Source: PGYU01 sp964637845
GTDB lineage: Bacteria; Bacteroidota; Ignavibacteria; Kapaibacteriales; UBA2268
Length of the DNA stretch: 20,763 nucleotides
Assembly: GCA_964637845.1 (NCBI GenBank)
Contig: CAZWXI010000057.1
Location: 1-20,763, forward strand
Direction of reading: 5' to 3'
Numbering within the stretch: position 1 is the stretch's first letter; every line of letters begins with the position of its first letter. Shown here one piece after another: positions 8,216-17,235 of the stretch. A program made the translations under genes and the position numbers. The notes below the pieces were generated by a model. That model saw only the letters and a list, made by a program, of their open reading frames with translations. It searched no databases and was not told where the DNA came from.

Positions 8216-9109
8216 TTAAGAGAATTGCAAATTTAATATTTTGTAAATTAGTCGTGCAGTTGTCAAATCACAGTGGTGCAAATTCTTTATGGGTGCAAGT
8301 TCAACGACATCCAGTCCGACGATTCTCTTATTTTGCCTTTTAATTTCTCTTATCACCTCTATAGTTTCATTGTATAAAAATCCGTCGGGTTCAGGTGTCC
8401 CCGTTGCAGGCATAATCGCGGGGTCGAAGTAATCAACGTCCAAAGTAATGTAAATTTCATCGGTTAATGTGTCTACAACACTTTTTTGCCAATTTGCTCC
8501 GTGAATTCCTCGCCTAATTGCCGACGCATAGAAGGTATTTACTTTGTTCGCTTTGATAAAATCATATTCTTCTATGCATTGTGCACGAATTCCGACTTGA
8601 GTGATTTGTACAGCAGGGAAAAATTCTGCTACACGAGCCATAACCGATGCATGAGAATATTTAGACCCTTCGTAAGTATCACGAAAATCACTATGAGCAT
8701 CGAATTGTAATATGCTCATGTTGCGATAGCGATTAAAATGCAAGCGAATTGGTGCCAAAGAAATCGTGTGTTCACCGCCTAATGTTACAACAAATTTACT
8801 ATGCGAAAGTAACTCATCTATTGTATTTTCTATCAGTTCCAATGCATCTATATCAAAACGTCCTGAAAAATCAAGCGACTCGATTGTTGCAATACCTCTA
8901 TCGAAGCAAAGTTGTCTAGCAGTCTCGTCATCAAAAAATTCCACATATGACGATGCTCTCAAAATTGCTTCCGGCGCTTGAGCAGTACCACCACCATAAC
9001 TGACCCTATGTTCATACGGGCAAGGTACAATAACTATATCCGAGCAATCAAAATTTGAATATTTTTCTTCAATTGCTAAAAAATTTGATTCTACGCTTTT
9101 TGTTTTCAT
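8216..9109 (-). CDS. speB: Agmatinase-like ureohydrolase (Mn-dependent)
   Basis: This is an arginase/agmatinase superfamily hydrolase that releases urea from a guanidino substrate. The GTPEP loop favours agmatine (giving putrescine), but guanidinobutyrate or related substrates are possible. It has 297 residues. The metal ligands are all visible: H114 in LGGEHTIS, D137/H139/D141 in QFDAHSD, and D224/D226 in ITLDVDYFDP, followed by MPATGTPEPDG. I use the ATG at 9109, not the in-frame ATG at 9202. A GAGGAG Shine-Dalgarno site lies 3 bases before 9109, the extra 31 residues are not family-like, and a TAnnTTTG promoter element lies inside the longer version. It is the first gene of the minus-strand run, 35 bases ahead of the OmpA-like gene and divergent from secA. 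No arginine decarboxylase is seen nearby. Confidence 0.88.
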   Translation of the reverse strand: MKTKSVESNFLAIEEKYSNFDCSDIVIVPCPYEHRVSYGGGTAQAPEAILRASSYVEFFDDETARQLCFDRGIATIESLDFSGRFDIDALELIENTIDELLSHSKFVVTLGGEHTISLAPIRLHFNRYRNMSILQFDAHSDFRDTYEGSKYSHASVMARVAEFFPAVQITQVGIRAQCIEEYDFIKANKVNTFYASAIRRGIHGANWQKSVVDTLTDEIYITLDVDYFDPAIMPATGTPEPDGFLYNETIEVIREIKRQNKRIVGLDVVELAPIKNLHHCDLTTARLIYKILNLQFS

Positions 9110-9136
9110 TTTCTCCTCATTATTGGAAGTTCTTAT

Positions 9137-9144
9137 GCAAAAGT
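9137..9144 (-). promoter_or_regulatory. Possible -7 promoter element for the ureohydrolase gene
   Basis: On the minus strand this reads TACTTTTG, a full match to the Bacteroidota -7 consensus TAnnTTTG. It lies 27 bases before the chosen ATG at 9109, leaving a short leader with a GAGGAG site. No TTTG or TTG was found at the expected -33 distance, so support is only partial. It could drive the whole eight-gene minus-strand run. Confidence 0.35.
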
Positions 9145-9255
9145 AACAAATCAAATGAAATCTTCTCATTGTTTCATATTCAAAACTAACAGTAAATAAC
9201 ACTTTTTACTAAACGTCTTAAGTACATTATTGTAAAATATATAAAATTCTGGGCA

Positions 9256-12200
9256 ATGATAACAACTATTATATCAAAAATCTTCGGTAGCAAGCACGAC
9301 AAAGAAATCAAACGAATCAAACCTGTTATTGAACAAATTAACAAGCATTACGAAGATTTTCATAAATTATCCGATGAAGAACTGAAAAATAAAACCAGAG
9401 AATTTAGAAATATCATAAAGGAGCGGGTGGCCGAACTTGAAAAAGAACGCCAATCAATTCAAAAAAGGCTCCAAGATGAGGTTCTCTCGGCAGATAAAAT
9501 ATCTGATTTGACCCAACAGATTAAGAAATTGGGAGATGACATTTTTCACACTATCAATGCAACACTTGACGAAATACTTCCCGAAGTTTTTGCAGTTGTC
9601 AAACAATCGTGCAAGCGACTCAAAGATATCGGACATTCATATGAGTATGCAGGACAGCATAATAAATGGGAGATGATCCCTTATGATGTTCAATTGATTG
9701 GCGGAATAGTTTTACACGAAGGGAAAATTGCTGAAATGGCTACCGGTGAAGGTAAAACACTGGTTGCTGTTGCACCGGTATATCTGAATGCTCTTGCCGG
9801 CAAAGGCGTTCACGTTGTTACGGTAAATGATTATCTTGCAAAACGCGACTCTGAATGGATGTCGCCTGTTTACGAGTTTCTCGGTTTGACTGTTGGGGCA
9901 ATTCAGTCGAACATGGAAAACGAAAAAAGACGGAAAATTTATGATTGTGATATAACATACGGTACAAATAACGAATTCGGTTTCGATTATCTACGTGATA
10001 ATATGGTTATTGATATCACTCACTGCGTACAACGCGAACATTGGTACGCAATTGTGGATGAAGTTGACTCGGTACTAATTGACGAAGCTCGAACTCCGTT
10101 GATAATTTCAGGCCCCGTGGCGCAATCAGACCATAAATTTGCTCAAATGAAACCCAAAGTCTTGCGACTATTAGAAGCTCAAACAAAATATATTACCTCT
10201 ATAGTATCGGAAGCTGAAACATTACTGCAACACGAAGGAAAAGAAGCTCGTGAAAAAGCCGGACTATTTCTACTTAGGGCATACAAAGGACTTCCAAAGC
10301 ACAAAAAATTAACAAAATTACTACAAGAACCTGAGAATCAAAAACTCAAGCAGGAAACAGAACTGTTCTTCCTGCGTGATAGAGGCATTAGAATGCATGA
10401 GGTGGATGATGAACTCTACTATGTAATTGAAGAAAAGAATCATCAAATAGATATAACCGACAAAGGTCGCGCTTTACTTGGAGAAAGGGAAGAAGATCCA
10501 GAAATGTTCGTGATTCCCGATATTGCGGCAGAATTCAGCGCTATTGAGGGCGACGAGTCTCTGACCCCCGAAGAAAAGCAATTACGTAAAGATGAAATTA
10601 ACGTCTTGTATTCCGAACGCAGTGATGTCATTCATACTATTCAACAACTGTTGCGAGCTTACACACTTTATGAGAAAGACGTGGAATACGTTGTCCAAGA
10701 CGGGAAGGTGATGATTGTTGATGAATTTACGGGTAGAATCCTCGAAGGAAGACGTTACTCAGAAGGTTTACACCAAGCAATTGAAGCTAAAGAAAATGTA
10801 AAAGTTGAACGAGATACCCAGACATTTGCGACCGTTACTTTACAAAATTATTTCAGACTTTACAGAAAAATAGCTGGTATGACAGGTACCGCAGAAACCG
10901 AAGCCGCTGAATTTGACAAAATATACAGTTTAGATGTTACGGTAATCCCAACCAACAGACCCATAGTCAGAGATGATCACGATGACTTAATTTTCAAGAC
11001 TAAACGCGAGAAGTATAATGCCTTGATTCAGGAAGTCATTGAATTACAGAAACAGGGTAGAGCTATTTTGGTCGGTACCGCAAGTGTTGAAGTCTCAGAA
11101 GTAATCTCAAAAATGTTAAAAAGAAGCGGTATTAAACATAATGTTCTCAACGCAAAACAGCACGCCCGAGAAGCTGAAATTATTGCTCAAGCAGGTCAAA
11201 AAGGAGCTATTACAATTGCTACAAATATGGCCGGTCGTGGTACGGATATTAAATTGGACCATGAAGTCAAAAAAAATGGTGGTCTCGCCATAATTGGCTC
11301 AGAACGCCATGATGCCCGTCGCATTGACCGACAATTGAGAGGTAGAGCCGGCAGACAAGGTGACCCTGGTAGCTCAATTTTCTATATATCGCTCGAAGAT
11401 GATTTAATGCGACTTTTCAGCGGGGATAAAATCGCAGGTGTCATGAGCCGGTTGAAGATACCTGAGGGCGAGCCTATTCAACATTCAATGATTTCTAAAA
11501 CTGTCGAAAGAGCCCAAAAGAAAGTCGAAGAAAATAACTTTGCTATCAGAAAAAGGTTGCTTGAATATGACAACGTCATGAATCAGCAACGCGAAGTTAT
11601 CTATAATCGCCGCCGCCAAGCCCTCAGAGGAGAGAGACTAAAAGGGGAAATATTTGAATTTGTTGAAGATATAGCTTATGATTGGGTAGAAGATTCCAAA
11701 GCCGAACTCGATTTAAAAGGATTGAAAGACGCTGTCAGGACAAATTTACTTTGCGAAGTGAATATAACCGAAGATGAACTTGATAAACTCAAAACCGATG
11801 AGATTGTTAAAAAGATTATCTCATCAGCCGAAGAGTTTTACAACCGTAAAGAAGAAATGCTTGGTAAAGATTTCATGGCTAAACTCGAAAGGGTAGCGGT
11901 TCTGCAAACCATTGATGATAAATGGAAAGAACACCTTCGGATGATGGATGAACTGAAAGAGGGGATCCACCTTCGTTCTTACGGGCAAAAAGATCCATTG
12001 CTCGAATATAAGACCGAAGCTTACAAAATTTTCGTGAATTTAATCAGGGAAATTAACAAGGAAGCACTTACATTCGCCTTCAGATATTTTCCGCAAGTCA
12101 TTCAACGTGAAGTCAAAGGAAGGGGCAGAGCGATTTATCGTGCTGTAGCATCTGACGACGGTATGCCAATGGTACAAACGCGTACTCAAACTTCAAATTT

Positions 12201-12432
12201 AAAATTTGAACATTCTACCGAGACCCCAGCATTCCTTAGAAAGGCGCCACAACAAACACAACCCGATGGTATAGCTACATCTGTATCACGTACTTTCAAG
12301 CGAGATATTAAGAAAATCTGTAGGAATGACATTGTAAAAGTTAAATATTCCAACGGTAAAGTGGTTGAGGCTAAATTCAAAAAAGTTGAAGCCGATATTC
12401 AAAATCAGATATGCGAACTATTAGATGATTAA
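9256..12432 (+). CDS. secA: Preprotein translocase ATPase SecA
   Basis: SecA drives ATP-dependent export of unfolded proteins through SecYEG at the inner membrane. It has 1058 residues, longer than the roughly 900 of E. coli SecA but typical for Bacteroidota. Walker A MATGEGKT is at 161-168, the DEVD motif at 268-271, and VLIDEARTPLIISG follows. A lineage-specific insert (about 290-440) with many charged residues precedes the pre-protein crosslinking region (VMIVDEFTGRILEGRRYSEG). NBD2 shows ATNMAGRGTDIKL and RQLRGRAGRQGDPGSS. The scaffold and wing carry EYDNVMNQQREVIYNRRR, and TIDDKWKEHLRMMDELKEGI is in the helical scaffold. The C-terminus is odd: the zinc-binding CxCxSGKKYKHCC tail is missing and replaced by CRND followed by a KVKYSNGKVVEAKFKKVEAD strand pair. 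The stop overlaps queA by 8 bases. Confidence 0.97.
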   Translation: MITTIISKIFGSKHDKEIKRIKPVIEQINKHYEDFHKLSDEELKNKTREFRNIIKERVAELEKERQSIQKRLQDEVLSADKISDLTQQIKKLGDDIFHTINATLDEILPEVFAVVKQSCKRLKDIGHSYEYAGQHNKWEMIPYDVQLIGGIVLHEGKIAEMATGEGKTLVAVAPVYLNALAGKGVHVVTVNDYLAKRDSEWMSPVYEFLGLTVGAIQSNMENEKRRKIYDCDITYGTNNEFGFDYLRDNMVIDITHCVQREHWYAIVDEVDSVLIDEARTPLIISGPVAQSDHKFAQMKPKVLRLLEAQTKYITSIVSEAETLLQHEGKEAREKAGLFLLRAYKGLPKHKKLTKLLQEPENQKLKQETELFFLRDRGIRMHEVDDELYYVIEEKNHQIDITDKGRALLGEREEDPEMFVIPDIAAEFSAIEGDESLTPEEKQLRKDEINVLYSERSDVIHTIQQLLRAYTLYEKDVEYVVQDGKVMIVDEFTGRILEGRRYSEGLHQAIEAKENVKVERDTQTFATVTLQNYFRLYRKIAGMTGTAETEAAEFDKIYSLDVTVIPTNRPIVRDDHDDLIFKTKREKYNALIQEVIELQKQGRAILVGTASVEVSEVISKMLKRSGIKHNVLNAKQHAREAEIIAQAGQKGAITIATNMAGRGTDIKLDHEVKKNGGLAIIGSERHDARRIDRQLRGRAGRQGDPGSSIFYISLEDDLMRLFSGDKIAGVMSRLKIPEGEPIQHSMISKTVERAQKKVEENNFAIRKRLLEYDNVMNQQREVIYNRRRQALRGERLKGEIFEFVEDIAYDWVEDSKAELDLKGLKDAVRTNLLCEVNITEDELDKLKTDEIVKKIISSAEEFYNRKEEMLGKDFMAKLERVAVLQTIDDKWKEHLRMMDELKEGIHLRSYGQKDPLLEYKTEAYKIFVNLIREINKEALTFAFRYFPQVIQREVKGRGRAIYRAVASDDGMPMVQTRTQTSNLKFEHSTETPAFLRKAPQQTQPDGIATSVSRTFKRDIKKICRNDIVKVKYSNGKVVEAKFKKVEADIQNQICELLDD

Positions 12433-13648
12433 TGACATTGACCTCGAGGAATATAATTATTTCCTCCCTGACGATAAGATAGCATTATATCCGGTGTCCA
12501 CACGCTCGGAAAGCAAGTTATTGCATGTTAATCTGAGTAAGAACACCATAGAGCACTTTAAATTTTATGATGTCGTTAAACTTGTACCCCAAAATTCGCT
12601 ATTAGTCCGCAACACCACAAAAGTTATTCCCGCTCGTATGTTTTTTCGGAAGCCGGGAACTGGGAGGATTGAATTACTTCTACTGAAGCCTCTCGAACCA
12701 TCAATAGTACCTCAAATTGTCATGGACTCCACATCTACGTGTACTTGGGAATGCATGGTCGGAGGCAGAGGAGTTAATGAATTAATGATACTTAGCCCTG
12801 ATAGAATGCCATTGGATTACGAACTCGAAGCGAAAGTAATTTCGAGAAATCACAACAAAGCTATCGTACGTTTTGAATGGAGTAATCCGAAGTTTAAGTT
12901 CTCACATATTTTGATGCATCACGGGCAAATTCCCTTACCGCCTTACATAAAGCGACAAACAGAATCAAGTGATTCCGAACGTTATCAAACTGTTTATGCC
13001 ACCGATGCCGGGTCTGTTGCAGCACCTACGGCAGGGTTACATTTTACGGATGATATCTTGGATTTGTTGAAGAAAATAGGGACGGAATTTTGCAACCTCA
13101 CACTTCATGTCGGTACAGGTACTTTCGTACCGATTTCCGATAATAATATCAGTTCTCACCAAATGCACTCCGAAAGTTTTTATGTCGAGATTAGCGAACT
13201 AAGAAAAATTGTTGATGCTTTAGCAAACAATAAACCTATAATTGCAGTAGGTACTACGTCCGTCAGAACTCTTGAATCATTATATTGGTGTTCAGTAAAT
13301 GAACATTTTGAAAGAGTCGAGAATTCGAATGTCGCTAATATACCACAATGGGCGCCATATCAAGCGAATGGAGAACCTCCGACTGTTGAAGTTTTTAATA
13401 AGTTAATCAGCGGCATGGAAAAAAGAAGTCAAAATTGCATTTCAGGCGATACATCTCTTTTCATTGTACCCGGTTATAAATTCAAAGTCATTTCGGGCAT
13501 GTTTACGAATTTTCACCAACCCAAATCAACTTTAATACTCCTCGTAGCCGCTTTTTTGGGGAAAAATCTTTGGCGACAATCATATTCAATTGCTCTAAAT
13601 AGCGGCTATAGGTTTTTGAGTTATGGTGATTCTTCTCTTCTTTTGTAA
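12425..13648 (+). CDS. queA: S-adenosylmethionine:tRNA ribosyltransferase-isomerase
   Basis: QueA moves the ribosyl group of S-adenosylmethionine onto preQ1 at the wobble base of GUN-anticodon tRNAs, forming epoxyqueuosine. The 407 residues exceed the roughly 350 of E. coli; longer forms around 400 occur in Bacteroidota. Recognisable blocks are FLPDDKIALYP at 13-23, LLVRNTTKVIPAR at 59-71, GRIELLLLKPL at 80-90, VAAPTAGLHFT at 198-208, LHVGTGTFVPI at 227-237, the HQMHSE block at 245-250, and GMFTNFHQPKSTLILLVAAF near the C-terminus. The start lies inside the secA end (8-base overlap, different frame), so translation is likely coupled to secA. The stop is one base from the convergent M16 peptidase stop, with no terminator hairpin visible between. 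Identification is firm; a paralog of QueA type with another role is unlikely but not excluded by the length. Confidence 0.93.
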   Translation: MINDIDLEEYNYFLPDDKIALYPVSTRSESKLLHVNLSKNTIEHFKFYDVVKLVPQNSLLVRNTTKVIPARMFFRKPGTGRIELLLLKPLEPSIVPQIVMDSTSTCTWECMVGGRGVNELMILSPDRMPLDYELEAKVISRNHNKAIVRFEWSNPKFKFSHILMHHGQIPLPPYIKRQTESSDSERYQTVYATDAGSVAAPTAGLHFTDDILDLLKKIGTEFCNLTLHVGTGTFVPISDNNISSHQMHSESFYVEISELRKIVDALANNKPIIAVGTTSVRTLESLYWCSVNEHFERVENSNVANIPQWAPYQANGEPPTVEVFNKLISGMEKRSQNCISGDTSLFIVPGYKFKVISGMFTNFHQPKSTLILLVAAFLGKNLWRQSYSIALNSGYRFLSYGDSSLLL

Positions 13649-13649
13649 G

Positions 13650-14918
13650 CTATCTTTGTGATGAATAATCAAGCCTAATAAATTGTGAAACATCGAAATA
13701 CCTTGATGCAAAAACTTTTATATCTTCGGCTTTTGTGCCTGTCATCATAGCGATAATATCGTAGAATTTGTTGTAATCTCCATAGTAAGTCTTGAAGTTG
13801 CCTATTGTATCAGCTAAACCTTGCGAATATTGAATCTCCTGCGCCAATGCAGATATAACCCTGTTTTTCGATTTTTCGCATAAATAATCTAAATCGTTTC
13901 TATTGTGCAGAGCAGTTAGCTCATTTACAATTGAATCATAAAGGATATCGCACGAAATATTGAAATCAGATGCTATTGCATAGCAAATAAAAAGCGAAGA
14001 ATACTTTCTTCTGTTAATAAGCGCACCTACAGAGGAAGCAATTTGCTTTTTTTTGACAAGCTCCGAATAAAGAATACTACTTTTTCCTCCGACAAGAATT
14101 TGACTAATAAACTCGGCAATATCATTATCGGATGCACTATATTCGGGAAGATGGAAGGCTAAGAATACCGCACTCAGAGGTACTTCATCGGGAGCATTAA
14201 AATAACTACCGTTTTTAACCAGAAAGTTTGAGACATCAGGTCGAGGTACTTCGCCATTATTCGAGTTCAAGTTAAAATACTTTTCTGTTAAATTGATGAC
14301 TTCTTCAGGGTCGCAATCACCACATATGACAAGCGATGCATTATTTGGCTTATAATAGTCTTTAAAAAACGTTTCAGTAATTTCCAAAGTTGAATAGGCA
14401 ATGTCCTGCTTATCGCCATAAACATCCCAACTGTATGGTGATTGTTCGTCATAAGCCAATTCAGCCAAATACTTTCGGAAAGTGCCGTAAGTACGATTTT
14501 CGACATTTTGGGCGATTTCTTCGGTTACGACTTTCTTTTGATTATCGAGAGCAATTTGCGTCACCTGTGAATTAAACATTCTGTCCGAGTCAAGCCATAG
14601 CCCCAACTCAAGCTGATTAGCAGGCAAGGACATAAGATATGTCGTTTTATTGAATGTAGTATAAGCATTATTAGAGCCACCTGCCAAAGTGCATATCTTA
14701 TCAAATTCACCCTTTGGAAGTAATTTCGTTCCTTCAAACATCAAATGCTCAAACAAATGAGCAAAACCACGCGTACCTTTAGATTCATTATAAGAGCCAA
14801 CGAAATAAGTCAAGTTGATACTTACTATTGGTATTCCCTTTAATGGCACTACCGCCAAACTAAGACCATTTTGAAATTTATGACTTATTATTTGTATATT
14901 CTTTTTTAAATCTACCAT
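13650..14918 (-). CDS. M16 family zinc metallopeptidase (pitrilysin/MPP-like)
   Basis: This is a processing-type protease of the M16B class with 422 residues, built from two roughly 210-residue alpha/beta halves. The inverted zinc motif HLFEH is at 54-58 (H54, H58 ligands, E57 catalytic), and the third ligand E134 lies about 76 residues on in VVTEEIAQNVENR, matching the HxxEHx(74-76)E pattern. The N-terminal half also shows GSYNESKGTRGFAH and the GGSNNAYTTFNKTTY substrate strand, both typical. The second half lacks a zinc motif, as expected. M16B enzymes often work with an inactive partner encoded next door; here the neighbours are queA (convergent) and the EF-G paralog (divergent), so any partner is elsewhere or it acts alone. 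No signal peptide is seen, so it is probably cytosolic. Substrate unknown. Confidence 0.92.
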   Translation of the reverse strand: MVDLKKNIQIISHKFQNGLSLAVVPLKGIPIVSINLTYFVGSYNESKGTRGFAHLFEHLMFEGTKLLPKGEFDKICTLAGGSNNAYTTFNKTTYLMSLPANQLELGLWLDSDRMFNSQVTQIALDNQKKVVTEEIAQNVENRTYGTFRKYLAELAYDEQSPYSWDVYGDKQDIAYSTLEITETFFKDYYKPNNASLVICGDCDPEEVINLTEKYFNLNSNNGEVPRPDVSNFLVKNGSYFNAPDEVPLSAVFLAFHLPEYSASDNDIAEFISQILVGGKSSILYSELVKKKQIASSVGALINRRKYSSLFICYAIASDFNISCDILYDSIVNELTALHNRNDLDYLCEKSKNRVISALAQEIQYSQGLADTIGNFKTYYGDYNKFYDIIAMMTGTKAEDIKVFASRYFDVSQFIRLDYSSQR

Positions 14919-15078
14919 ATTCCATCTAAATTTATTATCTACTAATATGCGTTTTAAGTCAATTTTTATTACAATTTACAAAAATAATTTTATTATCTCG
15001 CAAATAATGATTAAATTAAAATTTATTTGTTTATCAAAATTGTTAAAAACAGTTTTTAATATTGGAGCTTATATATAT
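14919..15078. other. AT-rich divergent intergenic region
   Basis: These 160 bases separate the M16 peptidase from the EF-G paralog and must hold the starts of both. They are strongly AT-rich and happen to lack stops in the EF-G frame, so an ATG at 14947 appears to extend that gene. On the minus strand TATTTTTG (14986-14979) matches the TAnnTTTG -7 consensus but has no -33 partner at the right distance. No convincing plus-strand promoter was found. A GGAG at 15064-15067, 11 bases before the ATG at 15079, is the likely ribosome site for the EF-G gene. Confidence 0.5.
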
Positions 15079-17208
15079 ATGAAAGTTTATGAACCTAAGG
15101 ACATAAGGAACATCGCATTAGTCGGACATGCGGGTTCCGGAAAAACAACGATAGCCGAAGCAATGCTGTATCAAGCAGGAATGATTAATCGTAGAGGCAC
15201 TGTTGAAGATAATAATACTGTGTCAGACTTTAATGAATTGGAGCATGAGAAGGATTCATCAGTCTTCAGTTCGATTTTGTACGCTGAGTATAATAATACT
15301 AAAATTAACATAATTGATACTCCGGGTTATGATGACTACATCGGTGAAATGATTGCACCAATCCACGTCTGCGATACTGCTGTTATAGTTCTTAATGCTG
15401 TTAACGGCATTGAAGTCGGCACAGAAAACGGATTGACTTATGCCTCGAAGACCAACAAACCGATTTGCTTTGTATTAAATAAACTTGATATTGAACAGGC
15501 AAAATTTGATAATGTGGTTGAAGACTTAAAAGCACAAGTCGGTAATAGTACAACTGTTTTTCAATATCCTTTGAATTCAGGACTCGGTTTCAATACTATT
15601 ATTGATGTATTATCAATGAAAGCCTTTCAATATACCGGAGGGTTAGAACCTGAAATTTCAGATATACCTCCATCTGAAGCTGATAAAGCCGAATCATATC
15701 GCAACGAATTGGTAGAATCTATTGCCGAAAGCGATGAAGATTTGATGAATATCTACTTCGAAGAAGGAAATTTGACCGATGAACAAATTGCTTTCGGTCT
15801 TAAAAAATCTTTCGCCGCTCGTGAAATTATGCCGATATTCTGTGTTTGTTCAAAGAACTTTATCGGTTTCAAATCTCTTATGGATTTCATTGTTAAAGAG
15901 GCTCCTGCTCCCAACGAACTACCTTTACCGATTGAAGAAGGCAGCATTAAAGTAGATTGTGACCCAAATGCAAAAGTTTCTCTTTTTGTATTCAAAATGG
16001 TTTCCGACCCGCGACTAGGCGATATGACTTTCTTTAAAGTAAAATCCGGCAAACTCCACTCCGGTATTGACCTAATCAATGCTGATAGAGGGTCTTCGGA
16101 AAGAATTAGCCAAGTATTCGTTGTTGCCGGAAAAAAACGTGAAGAAGTTTCCGAACTTATGGCAGGTGACATCGGAGCCACAGTTAAGCTGAAAACCACA
16201 AACATTAACGATACATTACACGAAAAGAATTTTAACGTTACATTTAAAAAAATCGAGTATCCAAATCCTAAAGTAAGAATAGCGGTAGTTCCTAAAACTA
16301 AGGGTGAAGAAGAAAAAGTCGGTATGGGATTGCATTCGCTTCATGCCGAAGACCCGACCGTTGTTGTTGAACATTCTCAGGAACTCCGCCAAACTATCCT
16401 ATTTGCTCAAGGCGAATTACACCTCGGTGTCGTCAAGTGGAGACTTGAAAATCGCTACAAAGTCGAGGCCGTTTTCATCGAACCCAGAGTTCCGTATCGC
16501 GAAACCATACAAAAAAAAGCACAAGGCAGTTATCGTCACAAGAAGCAAAGTGGAGGCGCAGGTCAATTTGCCGAAGTCCATATGCTCATTGAACCATGGT
16601 ACGAAAATATGCCGAATCCCGACGGTATCACAGTCCGTGGCAGAGATATCTATGACCTCGATTGGGGTGGGAAACTCGAATTCCTAAATTGCATCGTCGG
16701 TGGAGTTATTGACCAACGCTTCATGCCCGCTATTTTAAAGGGCGTTATGGAAAAGATGCAGGAAGGACCTTTGACAGGCTCGTATGTTCGTGACATACGT
16801 GTAGCTGTCTATGACGGCAAAATGCACCCCGTTGACTCAAATGAAGCCGCTTTCAAAACTGCTGGTATGATGGTGTTCAAAGAAAATTTCACTCAAGCTA
16901 GTCCAAAAATTCTCGAACCCATTTACGACATCGAAGTAAAAGTACCCGAGGATTACGTAGGCGATGTCATGAGCGATTTACCATCAAGGCGGGGAGTGAT
17001 TCTCGGTATCGATTCTGAAGGTAAATATCAAAAAATTAAGGCACGTATGCCATTAGCCGAAGTTGATAAATATTCTCAGGCATTACGCTCAATGACTCAA
17101 GCAAGGGCAACATTCTCGTCAGCATTTGCCGAATACCAAACAGTTCCACCCAATGTGCAGACAGAACTTATCGAAGCATACAAAAAACAGCAAAACGACG
17201 AAGAATAA
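15079..17208 (+). CDS. Elongation factor G-like protein (EF-G2-type paralog)
   Basis: This is a full-length translational GTPase of the EF-G family, 709 residues, expected to bind the ribosome. The P-loop is GHAGSGKT (16-23), not AHIDAGKT. The switch I motif RGIT is replaced by KDSS within EHEKDSSVFSS. The switch II motif is DTPGY (80-84), with Tyr in place of the catalytic His of DTPGH. NKLD (134-137) gives guanine specificity. These changes mark the EF-G2-like branch rather than canonical FusA. Domain IV has KKQSGGAGQFAEV and domain V has MSDLPSRRGVILG, so the ribosome-facing parts are intact. I start at 15079, before MKVYEPKDIRNIALVGHAG, because the extra 44 residues from 14947 are hydrophobic AT-rich noise and a GGAG lies upstream of 15079. 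An intrinsic terminator follows 28 bases after the stop. Possible role: translocation under special conditions or ribosome rescue. Confidence 0.9.
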   Translation: MKVYEPKDIRNIALVGHAGSGKTTIAEAMLYQAGMINRRGTVEDNNTVSDFNELEHEKDSSVFSSILYAEYNNTKINIIDTPGYDDYIGEMIAPIHVCDTAVIVLNAVNGIEVGTENGLTYASKTNKPICFVLNKLDIEQAKFDNVVEDLKAQVGNSTTVFQYPLNSGLGFNTIIDVLSMKAFQYTGGLEPEISDIPPSEADKAESYRNELVESIAESDEDLMNIYFEEGNLTDEQIAFGLKKSFAAREIMPIFCVCSKNFIGFKSLMDFIVKEAPAPNELPLPIEEGSIKVDCDPNAKVSLFVFKMVSDPRLGDMTFFKVKSGKLHSGIDLINADRGSSERISQVFVVAGKKREEVSELMAGDIGATVKLKTTNINDTLHEKNFNVTFKKIEYPNPKVRIAVVPKTKGEEEKVGMGLHSLHAEDPTVVVEHSQELRQTILFAQGELHLGVVKWRLENRYKVEAVFIEPRVPYRETIQKKAQGSYRHKKQSGGAGQFAEVHMLIEPWYENMPNPDGITVRGRDIYDLDWGGKLEFLNCIVGGVIDQRFMPAILKGVMEKMQEGPLTGSYVRDIRVAVYDGKMHPVDSNEAAFKTAGMMVFKENFTQASPKILEPIYDIEVKVPEDYVGDVMSDLPSRRGVILGIDSEGKYQKIKARMPLAEVDKYSQALRSMTQARATFSSAFAEYQTVPPNVQTELIEAYKKQQNDEE

Positions 17209-17235
17209 AAAAATTAATTTATACATCTCACATTA

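Noticed and set aside
9110..9202. Longer ureohydrolase start at 9202
   Set aside because: The extra 31 residues are not family-like and overlap a TAnnTTTG promoter element; the ATG at 9109 has a GAGGAG ribosome site.
14979..14986. TATTTTTG on the minus strand as promoter of the M16 peptidase
   Set aside because: Matches the -7 consensus, but no -33 element at a suitable distance and the region is so AT-rich that chance matches are expected.
14947..15078. In-frame 44-residue N-terminal extension of the EF-G paralog starting at an ATG at 14947
   Set aside because: The extension is AT-rich, hydrophobic and unlike any EF-G N-terminus; the family start with the P-loop near residue 16 fits the ATG at 15079, which has a GGAG upstream.
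15753..16205. Minus-strand 150-codon ORF inside the EF-G paralog
   Set aside because: Its sequence has no domain signal and it is fully antisense to conserved EF-G domains.
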